Positions 9,642 to 19,110 of a stretch of DNA of 64,000 nt are shown here, in pieces; position 1 is the stretch's first letter, and each line of letters begins with the position of its first letter. The stretch is from Haemophilus parainfluenzae (lineage in GTDB: Bacteria > Pseudomonadota > Gammaproteobacteria > Enterobacterales > Pasteurellaceae): assembly GCF_900638025.1 (NCBI RefSeq), contig NZ_LR134481.1, forward strand, positions 1,364,001 to 1,428,000, given 5' to 3'. The translations under genes and the position numbers were made by a program. The notes below the pieces were generated by a model, which was not told the DNA's origin, ran no database searches, and saw only the letters and a program-made list of their open reading frames with translations.

Positions 9642-11162
9642 ATGGAACTAATTGATTATTCTTCATCTATTTATTCAGTTATACCCGCATTTCTTGCGAT
9701 TGTTTTAGCGATTGCAACGCGTCGGGTTCTGGTTTCTCTAAGCGCAGGGATTATTGTTGGGACGTTAATGTTGGTTGACTTCCATCCATTGGATGCGCTT
9801 ATTTATTTAAAAGATAATGTTGTTGCGTTAGTTTATAGTGACGAAAATGGCATGAATTCAAATATGAATATTGTGTTTTTCCTCGTTTTACTTGGCGTAT
9901 TGACCGCACTTTTAACGGTATCAGGTAGCAATCGTGCTTTTGCTGAATGGGCTCAAAAGAAGATTAAAGGTCGTCGTGGTGCAAAATTATTAGCCGCATC
10001 TTTAGTATTTGTGACATTTATTGATGATTATTTCCATAGTCTTGCTGTGGGGGCAATTGCTCGTCCAGTCACCGATCGTTTTAAAGTTTCTCGTGCTAAA
10101 TTAGCGTATATTCTTGACTCAACGGCCGCACCTATGTGTGTCATGATGCCAGTATCTAGCTGGGGAGCATATATTATTACTCTCGTAGCCGGTTTATTGG
10201 CAACCTATTCTATTACATCTTATACGCCAATGAGTGCATTCGTTGCCATGAGTTCAATGAATTACTATGCGATCTTCTCATTATTAATGGTGTTCTTTGT
10301 TGCTTATTTCTCATTTGATATTGCGGCGATGGCTCGCCATGAAAAATTAGCCATGGAGCGTGATTATAAAGAAGAAGCCATTGAAGGTGTGAAAGGTAAA
10401 GTTCGCAACTTAATTTTACCGATTTTAGTCTTAATTACCGTCACTGTTTTTATGATGATTCATACGGGTAGTGAGGCCTTAACGGCAGATGGAAAACCAT
10501 TTAGTATCTTAGGCGCCTTTGAGAATACAACGGTGGGAATATCACTGGTTGTAGGTGGTTCTAGTGCAGTTGCTATATCGACATTATTGATTATTTTTGA
10601 GCGTCAAGTTTCTTTACAAGAGTATGGAAAAGCCTGGATTGTTGGTGTTAAATCGATGTTAGGGGCAATAGCAATCTTATTTTTTGCTTGGACAATTAAC
10701 AAGGTTGTTGGTGATGCACAAACCGGTAAATATTTATCTTCTTTAGTAAGTGGTAGCATTCCCGTTCAATTTCTGCCTTTTATTTTATTTATATTGGGTA
10801 CTGCAATGGCGTTCTCAACAGGAACAAGTTGGGGAACATTTGGGATTATGCTACCAATTGCTGCAGCGATGGCAACTAATTCAGCGCCAGAGCTATTACT
10901 TCCTTGTCTTTCGGCTGTAATGGCTGGAGCTGTATGTGGAGATCATTGTTCACCGGTTTCAGACACCACGATTTTGTCTTCAACAGGGGCAAAATGTAAT
11001 CACATGGATCATGTAACGACACAACTCCCTTATGCTGTAACAATTGCGACAGCGAGTTCAGTTGGTTACATTGTAGTGGGTTTTACAAAATCAGGTTTAG
11101 CAGGTTTTATTACAACAGCTTTTGTATTAGCTCTTTTAGTCTTTGTGGTAAAAAAACGGTAA
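9642..11162 (+). CDS. NhaC-family transporter under lysine riboswitch control (predicted lysine importer, LysW type)
   Basis: 506 residues from the ATG at 9642. A frame reaching 9594 would start inside the leader RNA, so it is rejected. About twelve hydrophobic segments span the protein. Motifs typical of NhaC antiporters are seen: TFIDDYFHSLAVG, STAAPMCVMMPVSSWGAY, FSTGTSWGTFGIMLPIAAAMA and GAVCGDHCSPVSDTTILSSTGA. Family annotation is usually Na+/H+ antiporter. Comparative work on L-box regulons assigned NhaC-superfamily members behind lysine riboswitches as lysine transporters (named lysW), and the leader here supports that reading. An intrinsic terminator follows. Confidence 0.9.
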   Translation: MELIDYSSSIYSVIPAFLAIVLAIATRRVLVSLSAGIIVGTLMLVDFHPLDALIYLKDNVVALVYSDENGMNSNMNIVFFLVLLGVLTALLTVSGSNRAFAEWAQKKIKGRRGAKLLAASLVFVTFIDDYFHSLAVGAIARPVTDRFKVSRAKLAYILDSTAAPMCVMMPVSSWGAYIITLVAGLLATYSITSYTPMSAFVAMSSMNYYAIFSLLMVFFVAYFSFDIAAMARHEKLAMERDYKEEAIEGVKGKVRNLILPILVLITVTVFMMIHTGSEALTADGKPFSILGAFENTTVGISLVVGGSSAVAISTLLIIFERQVSLQEYGKAWIVGVKSMLGAIAILFFAWTINKVVGDAQTGKYLSSLVSGSIPVQFLPFILFILGTAMAFSTGTSWGTFGIMLPIAAAMATNSAPELLLPCLSAVMAGAVCGDHCSPVSDTTILSSTGAKCNHMDHVTTQLPYAVTIATASSVGYIVVGFTKSGLAGFITTAFVLALLVFVVKKR

Positions 11163-11185
11163 TCGTTAAGTGACGCAAAATAAAT

Positions 11186-11222
11186 AAGGGCATACACATT
11201 GAATGATATGCCCTTCTTTTTT
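11186..11222 (+). terminator. Intrinsic terminator of the NhaC-type transporter gene
   Basis: Arms AAGGGCATA (11186-11194) and TATGCCCTT (11207-11215), 12-base loop, then CTTTTTTT. Confidence 0.85.
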
Positions 11223-11234
11223 AGTGTGTAAATA

Positions 11235-12695
11235 TTATAACAATGGACTAAATAAGAAAAACAATCGTTCGATAATTCGATGATAGAGAGGGCGATTAAG
11301 CCATTCTTGCATATCGAGTTTAGATGAATTCGCTAAGTAATTTTCGTGGAGTGTTGCGACTTCGTTAGCAAAATTACGATCTTCGACGGCAATAGTGATT
11401 TCAAAATTAAGTAAAAAACTACGCAAATCCATATTTACTGTACCAACAAGTGCAAGTTTATTGTCAATCAGTACACTCTTTGTATGCAGAAGCCCCGCTT
11501 CAAAATGATAAATTTTTACTCCCGCTTCGAGTAAATCATCAAAAAAGGTTCGACTTGCCCAACGAACCATGAGGGAATCATTTTGCTTTGGTAAAATAAG
11601 TGTGATCTCAACGCCACGGAATGCGGCAATACGTAATGCTTCAGCGATATTGTGACTTGGTACAAAGTAAGGCGAGGTGATCACAATACTTTCCCTTGCC
11701 GCATAAATGGCGGTAGCAAGAGATTGAGCGATTAGGTCATCAGGAAAAGCGGGGCCACTAGCAATCACTTGTACTGAATGCGTGTCGTTATCGTCAATTT
11801 CTACAATCGGGCAATTTGGTAATAAAAGTGGTAATTCTTCCGTAGTTTCAATTTCCCAATCCCAGGCGTGTAGGCTGTTTAAAATCGGCGAAACAGGGCC
11901 ATTAATTCTCACCATTACATCTACCCAATTACCCACATGACTTTCTTGTTTGAAGAAATTTGGGTCTACCATATTCATACTACCTGTATAGGAAATTTGA
12001 TTATCAATGACGATAATTTTACGGTGTTGGCGTAAATCAATTCGGTTGAAGAACATGCGGAACAAGTTTACGTGTAACGCTTCTGTAATCTCAATGCCTT
12101 TCACTTGCATTTCTTTACAAATAGCACTTTTAAGAAACGCTTTACTTCCAACAGAATCTAGTAAAAGACACACTTTTACACCACGTTGTACGGCTTCTTC
12201 TAACGCTTGTTTAACCTCATTAATTAACCCATCATTACTCCAAATATAAAAGACCATATTGATGGAGTGGCGTGCTTGTTGAATATCACCGATGATACTT
12301 CGAATAATGCTTTCCGGTGTATCGAGAATATGTAATTCATTGCCTCGAATATTCGGAATGCCTAAGCGTTGGTGGACCAATTTAAATAAAGCACGATAAC
12401 GTGGATCTTTAGAATGAGTGACCACATCTTTTTGTTCTGAAAGTAAGTTAAGCCATTTGATATATTTAGGTTTTAACAGCTGAAATGCTTTGGCACGGCG
12501 AGTACCGAGTTTCACTTCACCAAAAACCAGATAGGCAATGACACCAATTAGCGGCACGAGGTAAATAATCATTAGCCATGACAACGTAGCGGAAACCGCT
12601 TGTTTTTTGACGAGTAACCGCAAGGTGACAGAAATAACCGCCACCCAAATTAACACGGGAATAATATAAACCAGTATAATATGTTCAACATTCAT
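11235..12695 (-). CDS. cls: Cardiolipin synthase A
   Basis: 486 residues from the ATG at 12695, the same length as E. coli ClsA; a TTG one codon upstream is less likely. Two N-terminal membrane helices (about 8-28 and 39-60) are followed by two phospholipase D domains with HKD motifs: HRKIIVIDN...GSMN and HTKSVLIDN...GTVNMD. The end (RLFFLFSPLL) matches ClsA. It condenses two phosphatidylglycerols into cardiolipin at the inner membrane. The divergent pseudouridine synthase gene starts only 18 bases away, so the cls promoter must lie within that neighbour's 5' end. No strong ribosome site is visible because an uptake sequence fills the gap. Confidence 0.96.
   Translation of the reverse strand: MNVEHIILVYIIPVLIWVAVISVTLRLLVKKQAVSATLSWLMIIYLVPLIGVIAYLVFGEVKLGTRRAKAFQLLKPKYIKWLNLLSEQKDVVTHSKDPRYRALFKLVHQRLGIPNIRGNELHILDTPESIIRSIIGDIQQARHSINMVFYIWSNDGLINEVKQALEEAVQRGVKVCLLLDSVGSKAFLKSAICKEMQVKGIEITEALHVNLFRMFFNRIDLRQHRKIIVIDNQISYTGSMNMVDPNFFKQESHVGNWVDVMVRINGPVSPILNSLHAWDWEIETTEELPLLLPNCPIVEIDDNDTHSVQVIASGPAFPDDLIAQSLATAIYAARESIVITSPYFVPSHNIAEALRIAAFRGVEITLILPKQNDSLMVRWASRTFFDDLLEAGVKIYHFEAGLLHTKSVLIDNKLALVGTVNMDLRSFLLNFEITIAVEDRNFANEVATLHENYLANSSKLDMQEWLNRPLYHRIIERLFFLFSPLL
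12675..12680 (+). promoter_or_regulatory. Perfect -10 element for the rlu-type gene
   Basis: TATAAT at 12675-12680 lies inside the 5' end of the divergent cls gene. It would place the transcript start near 12687, leaving a leader of about 27 bases to the ATG at 12714 and excluding the in-frame ATG at 12681. The -35 box is weak (TTAACA at 12650 with a 19-bp spacer). Confidence 0.5.
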
Positions 12696-12713
12696 CAATT
12701 TTTAACCGCACTT

Positions 12714-13391
12714 ATGAAATTAGACATTATTTATCAGACCGATGATTTTATCATTATTTATAAGCCTTGTGGACTGAGCGTGCATAAAGATCAAAGCGAA
12801 ATTGGTTTAACCACTTTGCTTGCTGAGCAGCTTGGCGTGTCACAGATTTGGCTTGTACATCGGTTAGATAAAGTGACATCAGGTTTACTCATTTTGGCAT
12901 TGAACGCCGAAAGTGCGGCTGAATTTTTCCGACTTTTTGCTGAACACCATATTCAAAAAACTTATCTCGCCCTTAGTAATCAGAAACCCAAAAAGAAACA
13001 AGGATTGATTGTCGGGGATATGCAAAAGGCCAGAAACGGCGCTTGGAAACTCTGCCCATCAAAAGAAAATCCCGCGATTACGCGTTTTGAAAGTGTAAGT
13101 TGTGAGCCTAATTTACGAGTATTTATCTTAAAGCCGCAAACAGGGAAAACCCATCAATTGCGTGTGGCGATGAAAAGCTTAGGGAGTCCGATTTTAGGCG
13201 ATACGCTTTATGGTAAAAACACTGAAAATATTGACCGCACTTATTTGCACGCTGCAAGATTGCAATTTGAATTTAAAGGTCAGGCATTTGATGTGTTGAC
13301 CCCTCCGAAAGAAGGAGAGTGGTGGCATCGTGAAGGCGTCATGTCTCAGATTCAAAAAATAGGCTCAGCAAATGCTGAGCCAAAGATATAA
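12714..13391 (+). CDS. RluA-family RNA pseudouridine synthase (HI0042-like)
   Basis: 225 residues from the ATG at 12714; an upstream ATG at 12681 overlaps cls and precedes the likely transcript start. Family signatures are KPCGLSVHKD, the catalytic-Asp motif HRLDKVTSGLL and TGKTHQLRVAM. The protein lacks the S4 domain of RluC/RluD and is close in size to H. influenzae HI0042 (TIGR01621 group), whose RNA target is not established to my knowledge. An uptake sequence occupies the bases immediately before the ATG. The last dozen residues are encoded by a hairpin that serves as the terminator of the convergent antiporter gene. Confidence 0.9.
   Translation: MKLDIIYQTDDFIIIYKPCGLSVHKDQSEIGLTTLLAEQLGVSQIWLVHRLDKVTSGLLILALNAESAAEFFRLFAEHHIQKTYLALSNQKPKKKQGLIVGDMQKARNGAWKLCPSKENPAITRFESVSCEPNLRVFILKPQTGKTHQLRVAMKSLGSPILGDTLYGKNTENIDRTYLHAARLQFEFKGQAFDVLTPPKEGEWWHREGVMSQIQKIGSANAEPKI
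13353..13381 (-). terminator. Terminator of the nhaP-type gene, embedded in the neighbouring coding region
   Basis: Arms GGCTCAGCA (13362-13370) and TGCTGAGCC (13373-13381). On the minus strand the stem is followed by TATTTTTTGAA. It therefore ends the leftward antiporter transcript, yet lies within the 3' end of the rightward pseudouridine synthase gene. Confidence 0.8.
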
Positions 13392-13401
13392 ACGTGATTG
13401 A

Positions 13402-14712
13402 TTATTTCGCTAATCCGATACCTGTATAGCCGCGTTCACGCATGGTTGCTTCTTTTGATTTACGAATTAAAGTTTCAATTGTCATGCCTTGAATGAGAAT
13501 TGAGAATGCGACTACCGCATACGTCATACCTAAAATAAGATCGCGAACATCCATTTCTAATCCTTCAATATAAAATTGGCCACTTGGAATAGAAAGCGCC
13601 ATAGCGAGCGCTAATCCACCTCGTAATGCACCCCAAGTGAGTACTTTCATGGTGTAAGGGTTGTATTTACGGTAGCGTTTCATGACTTGGAATGGTAACC
13701 AAACACTTGCATAGCGACAGATTAAGCAAACCGGAATAGCGAGGAAAATTAAGATTAAACCTTGCCAAGACACATGAATCAATAAAATCGCTAAGCCTAT
13801 CAATATGAAGAGTAAGGAGTTGAGAAAGTGATCAATCATTTCCCAAAAATGATCTAGATAACGCTGGCTTTGTTTAGAAAAACCGGTATATCTTGTCCAG
13901 TTTCCAATTAAAATCCCCGCAACAACCATAGCTAGTGCACCTGAGACGTGTAAGAGATTAGCAAGCATAAAACCAGCGGTTGGCACAATTAAGGTCAAGA
14001 GAATTTCTAATGAACCATCATCGGTAGCAGAAATAAGATAATGAGCAAATAATCCTAAAATCAATCCAAATGCTATCCCACCCAATGCTTCTTTTAAAAA
14101 TAAATGTAAAATACCGCTAGCTGTTGGCTCGTGACCACCAAATGCAACCGCAAAAACTGTCGTGAAAATGACTAAACCAATCCCATCATTAAAAAGTGAT
14201 TCACCTTCAACTTGCATAGAGAGGCGCTTTGGCGCTTTTAAGTTTTTGATAATGGCAAGTACGGCAATAGGGTCATCAGGAGAAATAAGCGCACCAAACA
14301 AAATACAGTAAATTAGATCAATATGCCATCCGAAAAGTAACGCTATACCATAAAGTAAAAAACCAATAAAAAAGGTAGAGGCTAATGTTGAGAATAAGGC
14401 AAAGGTGGTAATTTCCCATTTTTGATTATTCAGCACAGGAAGTTTAATGCCTAATGCGCCAGCAAAGAGTAGAAATCCTAAAATACCGTTCAGCAAGAAA
14501 TCTTTAAAATCAATACGTTCAATAACTCGCGTCGCAATTTCGTCTAAATTAAACCAGTTTAAATAGCCCAGTAAAACGAGAAAGAGTGACCCCGCCATGG
14601 ATGTTGCCGTAATAGCAATTGTATATTGAATATTATCGTTCAATTTACGAGTAATAAAACTGATTAGAATAGCGATAGTGGTGAGAAAACACAGATAAGT
14701 ATAGATATTCAT
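13402..14712 (-). CDS. nhaP: CPA1-family Na+/H+ antiporter (NhaP type)
   Basis: 436 residues with about twelve membrane segments and a short cytoplasmic tail. The transport core is recognised by FGALISPDDPIAVLAI (Asp pair in the ion-binding helix), EGESLFNDG and LTWGALRGGLALAMALS. These features place it in the monovalent cation:proton antiporter-1 family, exchanging Na+ (or K+) for H+ at the inner membrane. It is monocistronic with its own terminator. The cation preference is not readable from sequence. Confidence 0.9.
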   Translation of the reverse strand: MNIYTYLCFLTTIAILISFITRKLNDNIQYTIAITATSMAGSLFLVLLGYLNWFNLDEIATRVIERIDFKDFLLNGILGFLLFAGALGIKLPVLNNQKWEITTFALFSTLASTFFIGFLLYGIALLFGWHIDLIYCILFGALISPDDPIAVLAIIKNLKAPKRLSMQVEGESLFNDGIGLVIFTTVFAVAFGGHEPTASGILHLFLKEALGGIAFGLILGLFAHYLISATDDGSLEILLTLIVPTAGFMLANLLHVSGALAMVVAGILIGNWTRYTGFSKQSQRYLDHFWEMIDHFLNSLLFILIGLAILLIHVSWQGLILIFLAIPVCLICRYASVWLPFQVMKRYRKYNPYTMKVLTWGALRGGLALAMALSIPSGQFYIEGLEMDVRDLILGMTYAVVAFSILIQGMTIETLIRKSKEATMRERGYTGIGLAK

Positions 14713-14850
14713 AAAATGATCCGAGCAAGTAATAAAGCTCGCTCAGTATAAGCAAGTTGATTTAATTTATAAAGCAGGATTTAGGAAAAGTGCGGTTAAA
14801 ATTTTAATTATTTTGTATAATAGTCATTATTTTTCACATCAGGAATAGAA

Positions 14851-15654
14851 ATGAAATTTATCTCTTTTAATATTAATGGGCTAAGAGCTCGCCCTCATCA
14901 ACTCGAAGCAATTATTGAAAAATATCAACCCGATGTAATTGGTTTACAAGAAATTAAAGTCGCGGATGAAGATTTTCCGTATGCAATTACCGAAAATCTG
15001 GGGTATCACGTTTTTCACCATGGGCAAAAAGGACATTACGGTGTCGCACTGTTAACTAAACAAGAACCCAAAGCGGTGCGTCGTGGTTTTCCAACGGATA
15101 ATGAAGATGCGCAAAAACGCATTATTATGGCGGATTTAGAAACGCCATTTGGTTTGTTAACGGTAATCAATGGCTATTTCCCACAAGGTGAAAGCCGCAC
15201 ACATGAAACGAAATTTCCAGCAAAAGAAAAATTTTATGCCGATCTTCAACGTTATTTAGAACAAGATCACGATAAAGCAAACCCTGTTTTAATTATGGGT
15301 GACATGAATATTAGCCCAAGCGATTTAGATATTGGCATTGGTGATGAAAACCGCAAGCGTTGGTTGCGTACCGGCAAATGTTCTTTTTTACCCGAAGAGC
15401 GTGAATGGTATCAACGTTTATACGATTATGGCTTGGAAGATACGTTCCGTAAATTAAACCCAACAGTCAATGATAAGTTCTCGTGGTTTGATTATCGCTC
15501 AAAAGGTTTTGATGACAATCGTGGATTACGTATTGATCATATTTTAGTGAACCGTCAATTAGCAGAGCGTTGTATTGATGTTGGTATTGCATTAGATATT
15601 CGAGCGATGGAAAAACCGTCAGATCACGCTCCAATTTGGGCAGAATTTAAATAG
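14851..15654 (+). CDS. xthA: Exodeoxyribonuclease III
   Basis: 267 residues, against 268 in E. coli. It has the exonuclease-endonuclease-phosphatase fold: [25 protein letters not shown] (metal-binding Glu), [13 protein letters not shown] (Asp/Asn) and the final DHAPIW (catalytic His). It cuts at abasic sites and degrades 3' ends in base excision repair. It lies 9 bases before the TIGR01619 gene and is likely co-transcribed, as in H. influenzae HI0041-HI0040. Confidence 0.97.
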   Translation: MKFISFNINGLRARPHQLEAIIEKYQPDVIGLQEIKVADEDFPYAITENLGYHVFHHGQKGHYGVALLTKQEPKAVRRGFPTDNEDAQKRIIMADLETPFGLLTVINGYFPQGESRTHETKFPAKEKFYADLQRYLEQDHDKANPVLIMGDMNISPSDLDIGIGDENRKRWLRTGKCSFLPEEREWYQRLYDYGLEDTFRKLNPTVNDKFSWFDYRSKGFDDNRGLRIDHILVNRQLAERCIDVGIALDIRAMEKPSDHAPIWAEFK

Positions 15655-15663
15655 GGAAGCAAA

Positions 15664-16437
15664 ATGGATATGGCAAATTGGCAGAATTATCGTTCACAAG
15701 TGAATGGTATGCCTGCTGTGTTTACTGCAAATATTGAAGATTTAGATGTTTATCATGGTAAACATCTTAGTAAAGTAGTGCAATTTACCGTGTCTTATCA
15801 AGGTGATGAGGACGGTTTGCCGAATGAAGACGAATATGAAAAATTGATTAATCGTCTTTTTAAAGTTCTTGCTCAATTGACCGCACTTCCGAATGTTTTT
15901 TTTGCTGGGCACTTTATTTGCAACCATCAGGCAAAAATGCATTTCTATTGTGAACATGATATTTTGCTTAAAGAAACCCTTCAACAGCTTGATTTTGTTT
16001 CAGAAATCAACGTACAGAATGATCCTAATTGGGATACCTATTTCGATTTCTTATTGGCTTCACCATTAGAAATGAAATTAAATGCGACAGAAGAAATTTT
16101 GAGCATGCTGAATAGCAAAGGGCGTAATTTAAGTGATACTTATTTAATCGAACATACTTTCCATTTTGATGAAGAAGAGAAAATGTTTCCCTTTATGGAT
16201 GAATTAACGCTCGGACAAATCTCTTTTAATACGTTGAAATATTCTAGCCAAGCCATTCAAACAGAAGAAGATGAAGAACCTTACTTTATGGTGAAATTAG
16301 AGCAAGAGCTTTCATTAGATAGCAATGAGATCTTCCAGTGGGTAGAGCGCTTTGAAAAACTAGCCATAGAATTTTCAGGCGATTATATCGGCTGGGAGTG
16401 CGATAATTTAATTGATGATCGTTCAGCATTAAATTAG
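15664..16437 (+). CDS. TIGR01619 family protein (DUF695 plus RraB-like domain)
   Basis: 257 residues, soluble and acidic. The N-terminal ~130 residues resemble DUF695, with [18 protein letters not shown] at the start. The C-terminal ~110 residues (about 145-250) resemble RraB, the RNase E inhibitor B, in the order [21 protein letters not shown] and [10 protein letters not shown]. The gene is the partner of xthA in Haemophilus (HI0040-like). Function is unknown; if the RraB-like part binds RNase E it might modulate RNA decay, which is inference only. Confidence 0.82.
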   Translation: MDMANWQNYRSQVNGMPAVFTANIEDLDVYHGKHLSKVVQFTVSYQGDEDGLPNEDEYEKLINRLFKVLAQLTALPNVFFAGHFICNHQAKMHFYCEHDILLKETLQQLDFVSEINVQNDPNWDTYFDFLLASPLEMKLNATEEILSMLNSKGRNLSDTYLIEHTFHFDEEEKMFPFMDELTLGQISFNTLKYSSQAIQTEEDEEPYFMVKLEQELSLDSNEIFQWVERFEKLAIEFSGDYIGWECDNLIDDRSALN

Positions 16438-16471
16438 TGCGATAATTCATTAAATCAGTATAGATTAGATA

Positions 16472-16500
16472 AAAATAAAGCCCATCAATACGATGGGCTT
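16472..16500 (-). terminator. Terminator downstream of tRNA-Asn (probably bidirectional)
   Basis: Arms AAGCCCATC (16478-16486) and GATGGGCTT (16492-16500). On the minus strand the stem is followed by TATTTTTAT, fitting the end of the leftward tRNA transcript; the plus strand is less T-rich. Confidence 0.7.
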
Positions 16501-16569
16501 AAATTCTTTTGGCTACTAATTTAGGATTCGTAAAAGGAGACAAACGAAAGCTAAACCAAAAGAGAAAGT

Positions 16570-16645
16570 TGGCTCCTCCTGCGGGACTCGAACCTGCGAC
16601 ATATGGATTAACAGTCCACCGTTCTACCGACTGAACTAAGGAGGA
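16570..16645 (-). tRNA. tRNA-Asn (anticodon GTT)
   Basis: 76 nt including an encoded CCA. The acceptor stem TCCTCCT pairs with AGGAGGA; the anticodon loop is CTGTTAA, with GTT as anticodon; the T arm holds GGTTCGAGTCC. It is transcribed leftward and stands alone. Confidence 0.97.
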
Positions 16646-17034
16646 ATAAACTTAGTATCATAAAGAATAGGCGCGCATTTTAATGATTGAAGCGATGTTT
16701 GTCAATAAAAAAAATGACAAAAAAGTGAGAGTTTTTCTATCCACAAAGCCTGTGGATAACTTTGTGGATTGTTTTTGTTTAAAATGCTTAACCACTTGTG
16801 CGGACTGGCTTTTCCTTAAATTGTTCACCTATTAGCCATAAGTAAATATTTTTTTAAATATCAATATGTTGCATAAAGTCCAGCAAAAAAAATGAAATAT
16901 TTTTCAATTTTGAAGTGCTTAAGGCTTGACAGGTCTAAGTATGTGTAAAACTTGGATTTTTATTGCTCAAAATGGAGTAATAAATGTGCTAAAATAGCTA
17001 CACTTCTAAAATAGCTAAAAAATTAACAGCACTT
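16646..17034. other. Intergenic region upstream of uvrB with DnaA-box-like repeats
   Basis: 389 bases without a convincing gene. At 16738-16745 TATCCACA and at 16751-16759 TGTGGATAA face each other, and a third copy TTTGTGGAT follows at 16761-16769. TGTGGATAA is a perfect DnaA box on the minus strand. The direct repeat AAAATAGCTA occurs at 16991-17000 and 17008-17017, just before uvrB. I found no LexA-type CTGT-N8-ACAG site. Confidence 0.5.
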
Positions 17035-19071
17035 ATGGTAGAGAAAATTAATACTAAGCCTTTTATCCTTCATTCCGATTTTCAACCTTCTGGCGATCAG
17101 CCCCAAGCAATCGAAAAATTGGTCGAAAATTTAGAGGATGGTTTGGCACATCAAACACTTCTAGGGGTAACGGGGTCAGGTAAAACATTTACCATTGCAA
17201 ATGTCATAGCGACATTAAATCGTCCGGCAATGCTACTTGCCCCAAATAAAACCCTCGCTGCTCAGCTTTATGCAGAAATGAAAGCATTCTTTCCTGAAAA
17301 TGCGGTGGAATATTTCGTCTCATACTATGATTATTATCAGCCGGAGGCTTATGTGCCGAGTAGTGATACCTTTATCGAGAAAGATGCTTCTATTAATGAT
17401 CAGATTGAACAGATGCGCCTTTCTGCCACAAAGTCGTTCTTAGAACGTCGAGATACTATTGTAGTGGCGTCCGTATCAGCAATTTATGGTTTGGGGGATC
17501 CTGATAGCTATTTAAAAATGATGTTACACTTACAGCAAGGGGCCATTATCGATCAACGTCAGATTTTAGCGAAGTTAGCGGAATTACAATATACAAGAAA
17601 CGATCAAGCTTTTCAGCGTGGTACATTCCGAGTGCGTGGCGAAGTGATTGATATTTTTCCTGCTGAATCTGACGATCGAGCGGTACGAATTGAATTATTT
17701 GATGATGAAATTGAACGTTTAAGTTTATTTGATCCTTTAACTGGCACAAGTTTTGGCGCAGTTCCGCGTTTTACGGTGTATCCGAAAACTCACTATGTGA
17801 CACCAAGAGAACGTATTTTAGATGCGATTGAAAAAATCAAAGCGGAGCTTGTGCAACGCCGTGAATATTTCATCAAAGAACATAAATTACTAGAAGAGCA
17901 GCGTATAACCCAACGTACGCAATTTGACATTGAGATGATGAATGAGCTCGGTTATTGCTCAGGCATCGAAAACTATTCACGCTATCTTTCAGGCAGAAAT
18001 GAAGGCGAACCGCCTCCGACATTATTTGATTATATGCCGTCTGATGCGATTTTGATTATTGATGAATCACACGTGACTGTGCCGCAAATTGGCGGAATGT
18101 ATCGCGGAGACCGTTCTCGTAAAGAAACTTTGGTGGAATATGGTTTTCGTTTGCCTTCAGCATTGGATAATCGTCCATTACGCTTTGAAGAGTTTGAACG
18201 TTTAGCGCCGCAGACGATTTATGTTTCCGCAACACCAGGTCCTTATGAGTTAGAAAAATCGGGCAGTGAAATAGTCGATCAGGTGGTACGTCCAACGGGC
18301 TTGCTCGATCCACAAATTGAAATTCGTCCAGTATCCATTCAAGTAGATGATTTGCTGTCTGAAGCGCGTCAAAGAGCGGATAAAAATGAGCGTGTTTTAG
18401 TCACCACGCTGACGAAGAAAATGGCGGAAGATTTAACGGATTACTTAGACGAACACGGCATTCGTGTACGTTATCTGCATTCAGATATTGATACTGTTGA
18501 GCGTGTAGAGATTATTCGTGATTTACGTTTAGGCGAGTTTGATGTGTTAGTCGGTATCAACTTATTACGTGAGGGTTTAGATATTCCAGAAGTTTCTCTT
18601 GTCGCCATTTTAGATGCGGATAAAGAGGGTTTCTTGCGTTCTGAGCGTTCTTTAATCCAAACCATTGGTCGAGCAGCTCGAAACTTGAACGGTAAAGCGA
18701 TTTTGTATGCTGATAGCATGACTAAATCTATGGAAAAAGCCATTACCGAAACGAATCGCCGTCGTGAAAAACAAATGAAATACAATGAAGAAAAGGGTAT
18801 TGTTCCACAGGCATTGAATAAGAAAGTCGGCGAGTTATTAGATATTGGTCAAGGTGCAAATCAAAAAGCGAAATTGAAACAGCGTGGAAAAACGGCAGCT
18901 GAACCGACCGCACTCTACAATACACCAAAATCAGCCAAAGAATTCCAACAACAAATTAAGAAATTGGAACAACAAATGTATAAATTTGCTCAAGATCTCG
19001 AATTTGAAAAAGCCGCCGCAGTACGCGATCAGCTTCATCAATTAAGAGAGCAGTTTATGATATCGGAATAA
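17035..19071 (+). CDS. uvrB: Excinuclease ABC subunit UvrB
   Basis: 678 residues, against 673 in E. coli. Walker A GVTGSGKT is at residues 44-51. The beta-hairpin region [21 protein letters not shown], the DESHVT helicase motif II and helicase motifs V-VI ([22 protein letters not shown]) are intact. The C-terminal UVR domain ([13 protein letters not shown]...EKAAAVRDQ) binds UvrC. UvrB scans and incises damaged DNA with UvrA and UvrC. No ribosome site is obvious before the ATG. It is monocistronic and ends at a terminator shared with degP. Confidence 0.98.
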   Translation: MVEKINTKPFILHSDFQPSGDQPQAIEKLVENLEDGLAHQTLLGVTGSGKTFTIANVIATLNRPAMLLAPNKTLAAQLYAEMKAFFPENAVEYFVSYYDYYQPEAYVPSSDTFIEKDASINDQIEQMRLSATKSFLERRDTIVVASVSAIYGLGDPDSYLKMMLHLQQGAIIDQRQILAKLAELQYTRNDQAFQRGTFRVRGEVIDIFPAESDDRAVRIELFDDEIERLSLFDPLTGTSFGAVPRFTVYPKTHYVTPRERILDAIEKIKAELVQRREYFIKEHKLLEEQRITQRTQFDIEMMNELGYCSGIENYSRYLSGRNEGEPPPTLFDYMPSDAILIIDESHVTVPQIGGMYRGDRSRKETLVEYGFRLPSALDNRPLRFEEFERLAPQTIYVSATPGPYELEKSGSEIVDQVVRPTGLLDPQIEIRPVSIQVDDLLSEARQRADKNERVLVTTLTKKMAEDLTDYLDEHGIRVRYLHSDIDTVERVEIIRDLRLGEFDVLVGINLLREGLDIPEVSLVAILDADKEGFLRSERSLIQTIGRAARNLNGKAILYADSMTKSMEKAITETNRRREKQMKYNEEKGIVPQALNKKVGELLDIGQGANQKAKLKQRGKTAAEPTALYNTPKSAKEFQQQIKKLEQQMYKFAQDLEFEKAAAVRDQLHQLREQFMISE

Positions 19072-19075
19072 AGTA

Positions 19076-19110
19076 AAAGAGGGTCAAATCAAATTGACCG
19101 CTCTTTCATT
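19076..19110. terminator. Terminator between convergent uvrB and degP
   Basis: The imperfect hairpin AAAGAGGGTCAA / TTGACCGCTCTTT (one bulged G) is followed by TCATTTTATT. It sits between the two convergent stop codons. Confidence 0.65.

Noticed and set aside
16646..17034. Replication origin, because of DnaA-box-like repeats
   Set aside because: There is no AT-rich unwinding repeat array or dnaA/gidA neighbour; three boxes in a short stretch are not enough.
16780..17034. LexA operator before uvrB
   Set aside because: I searched for CTGT-N8-ACAG and found none.
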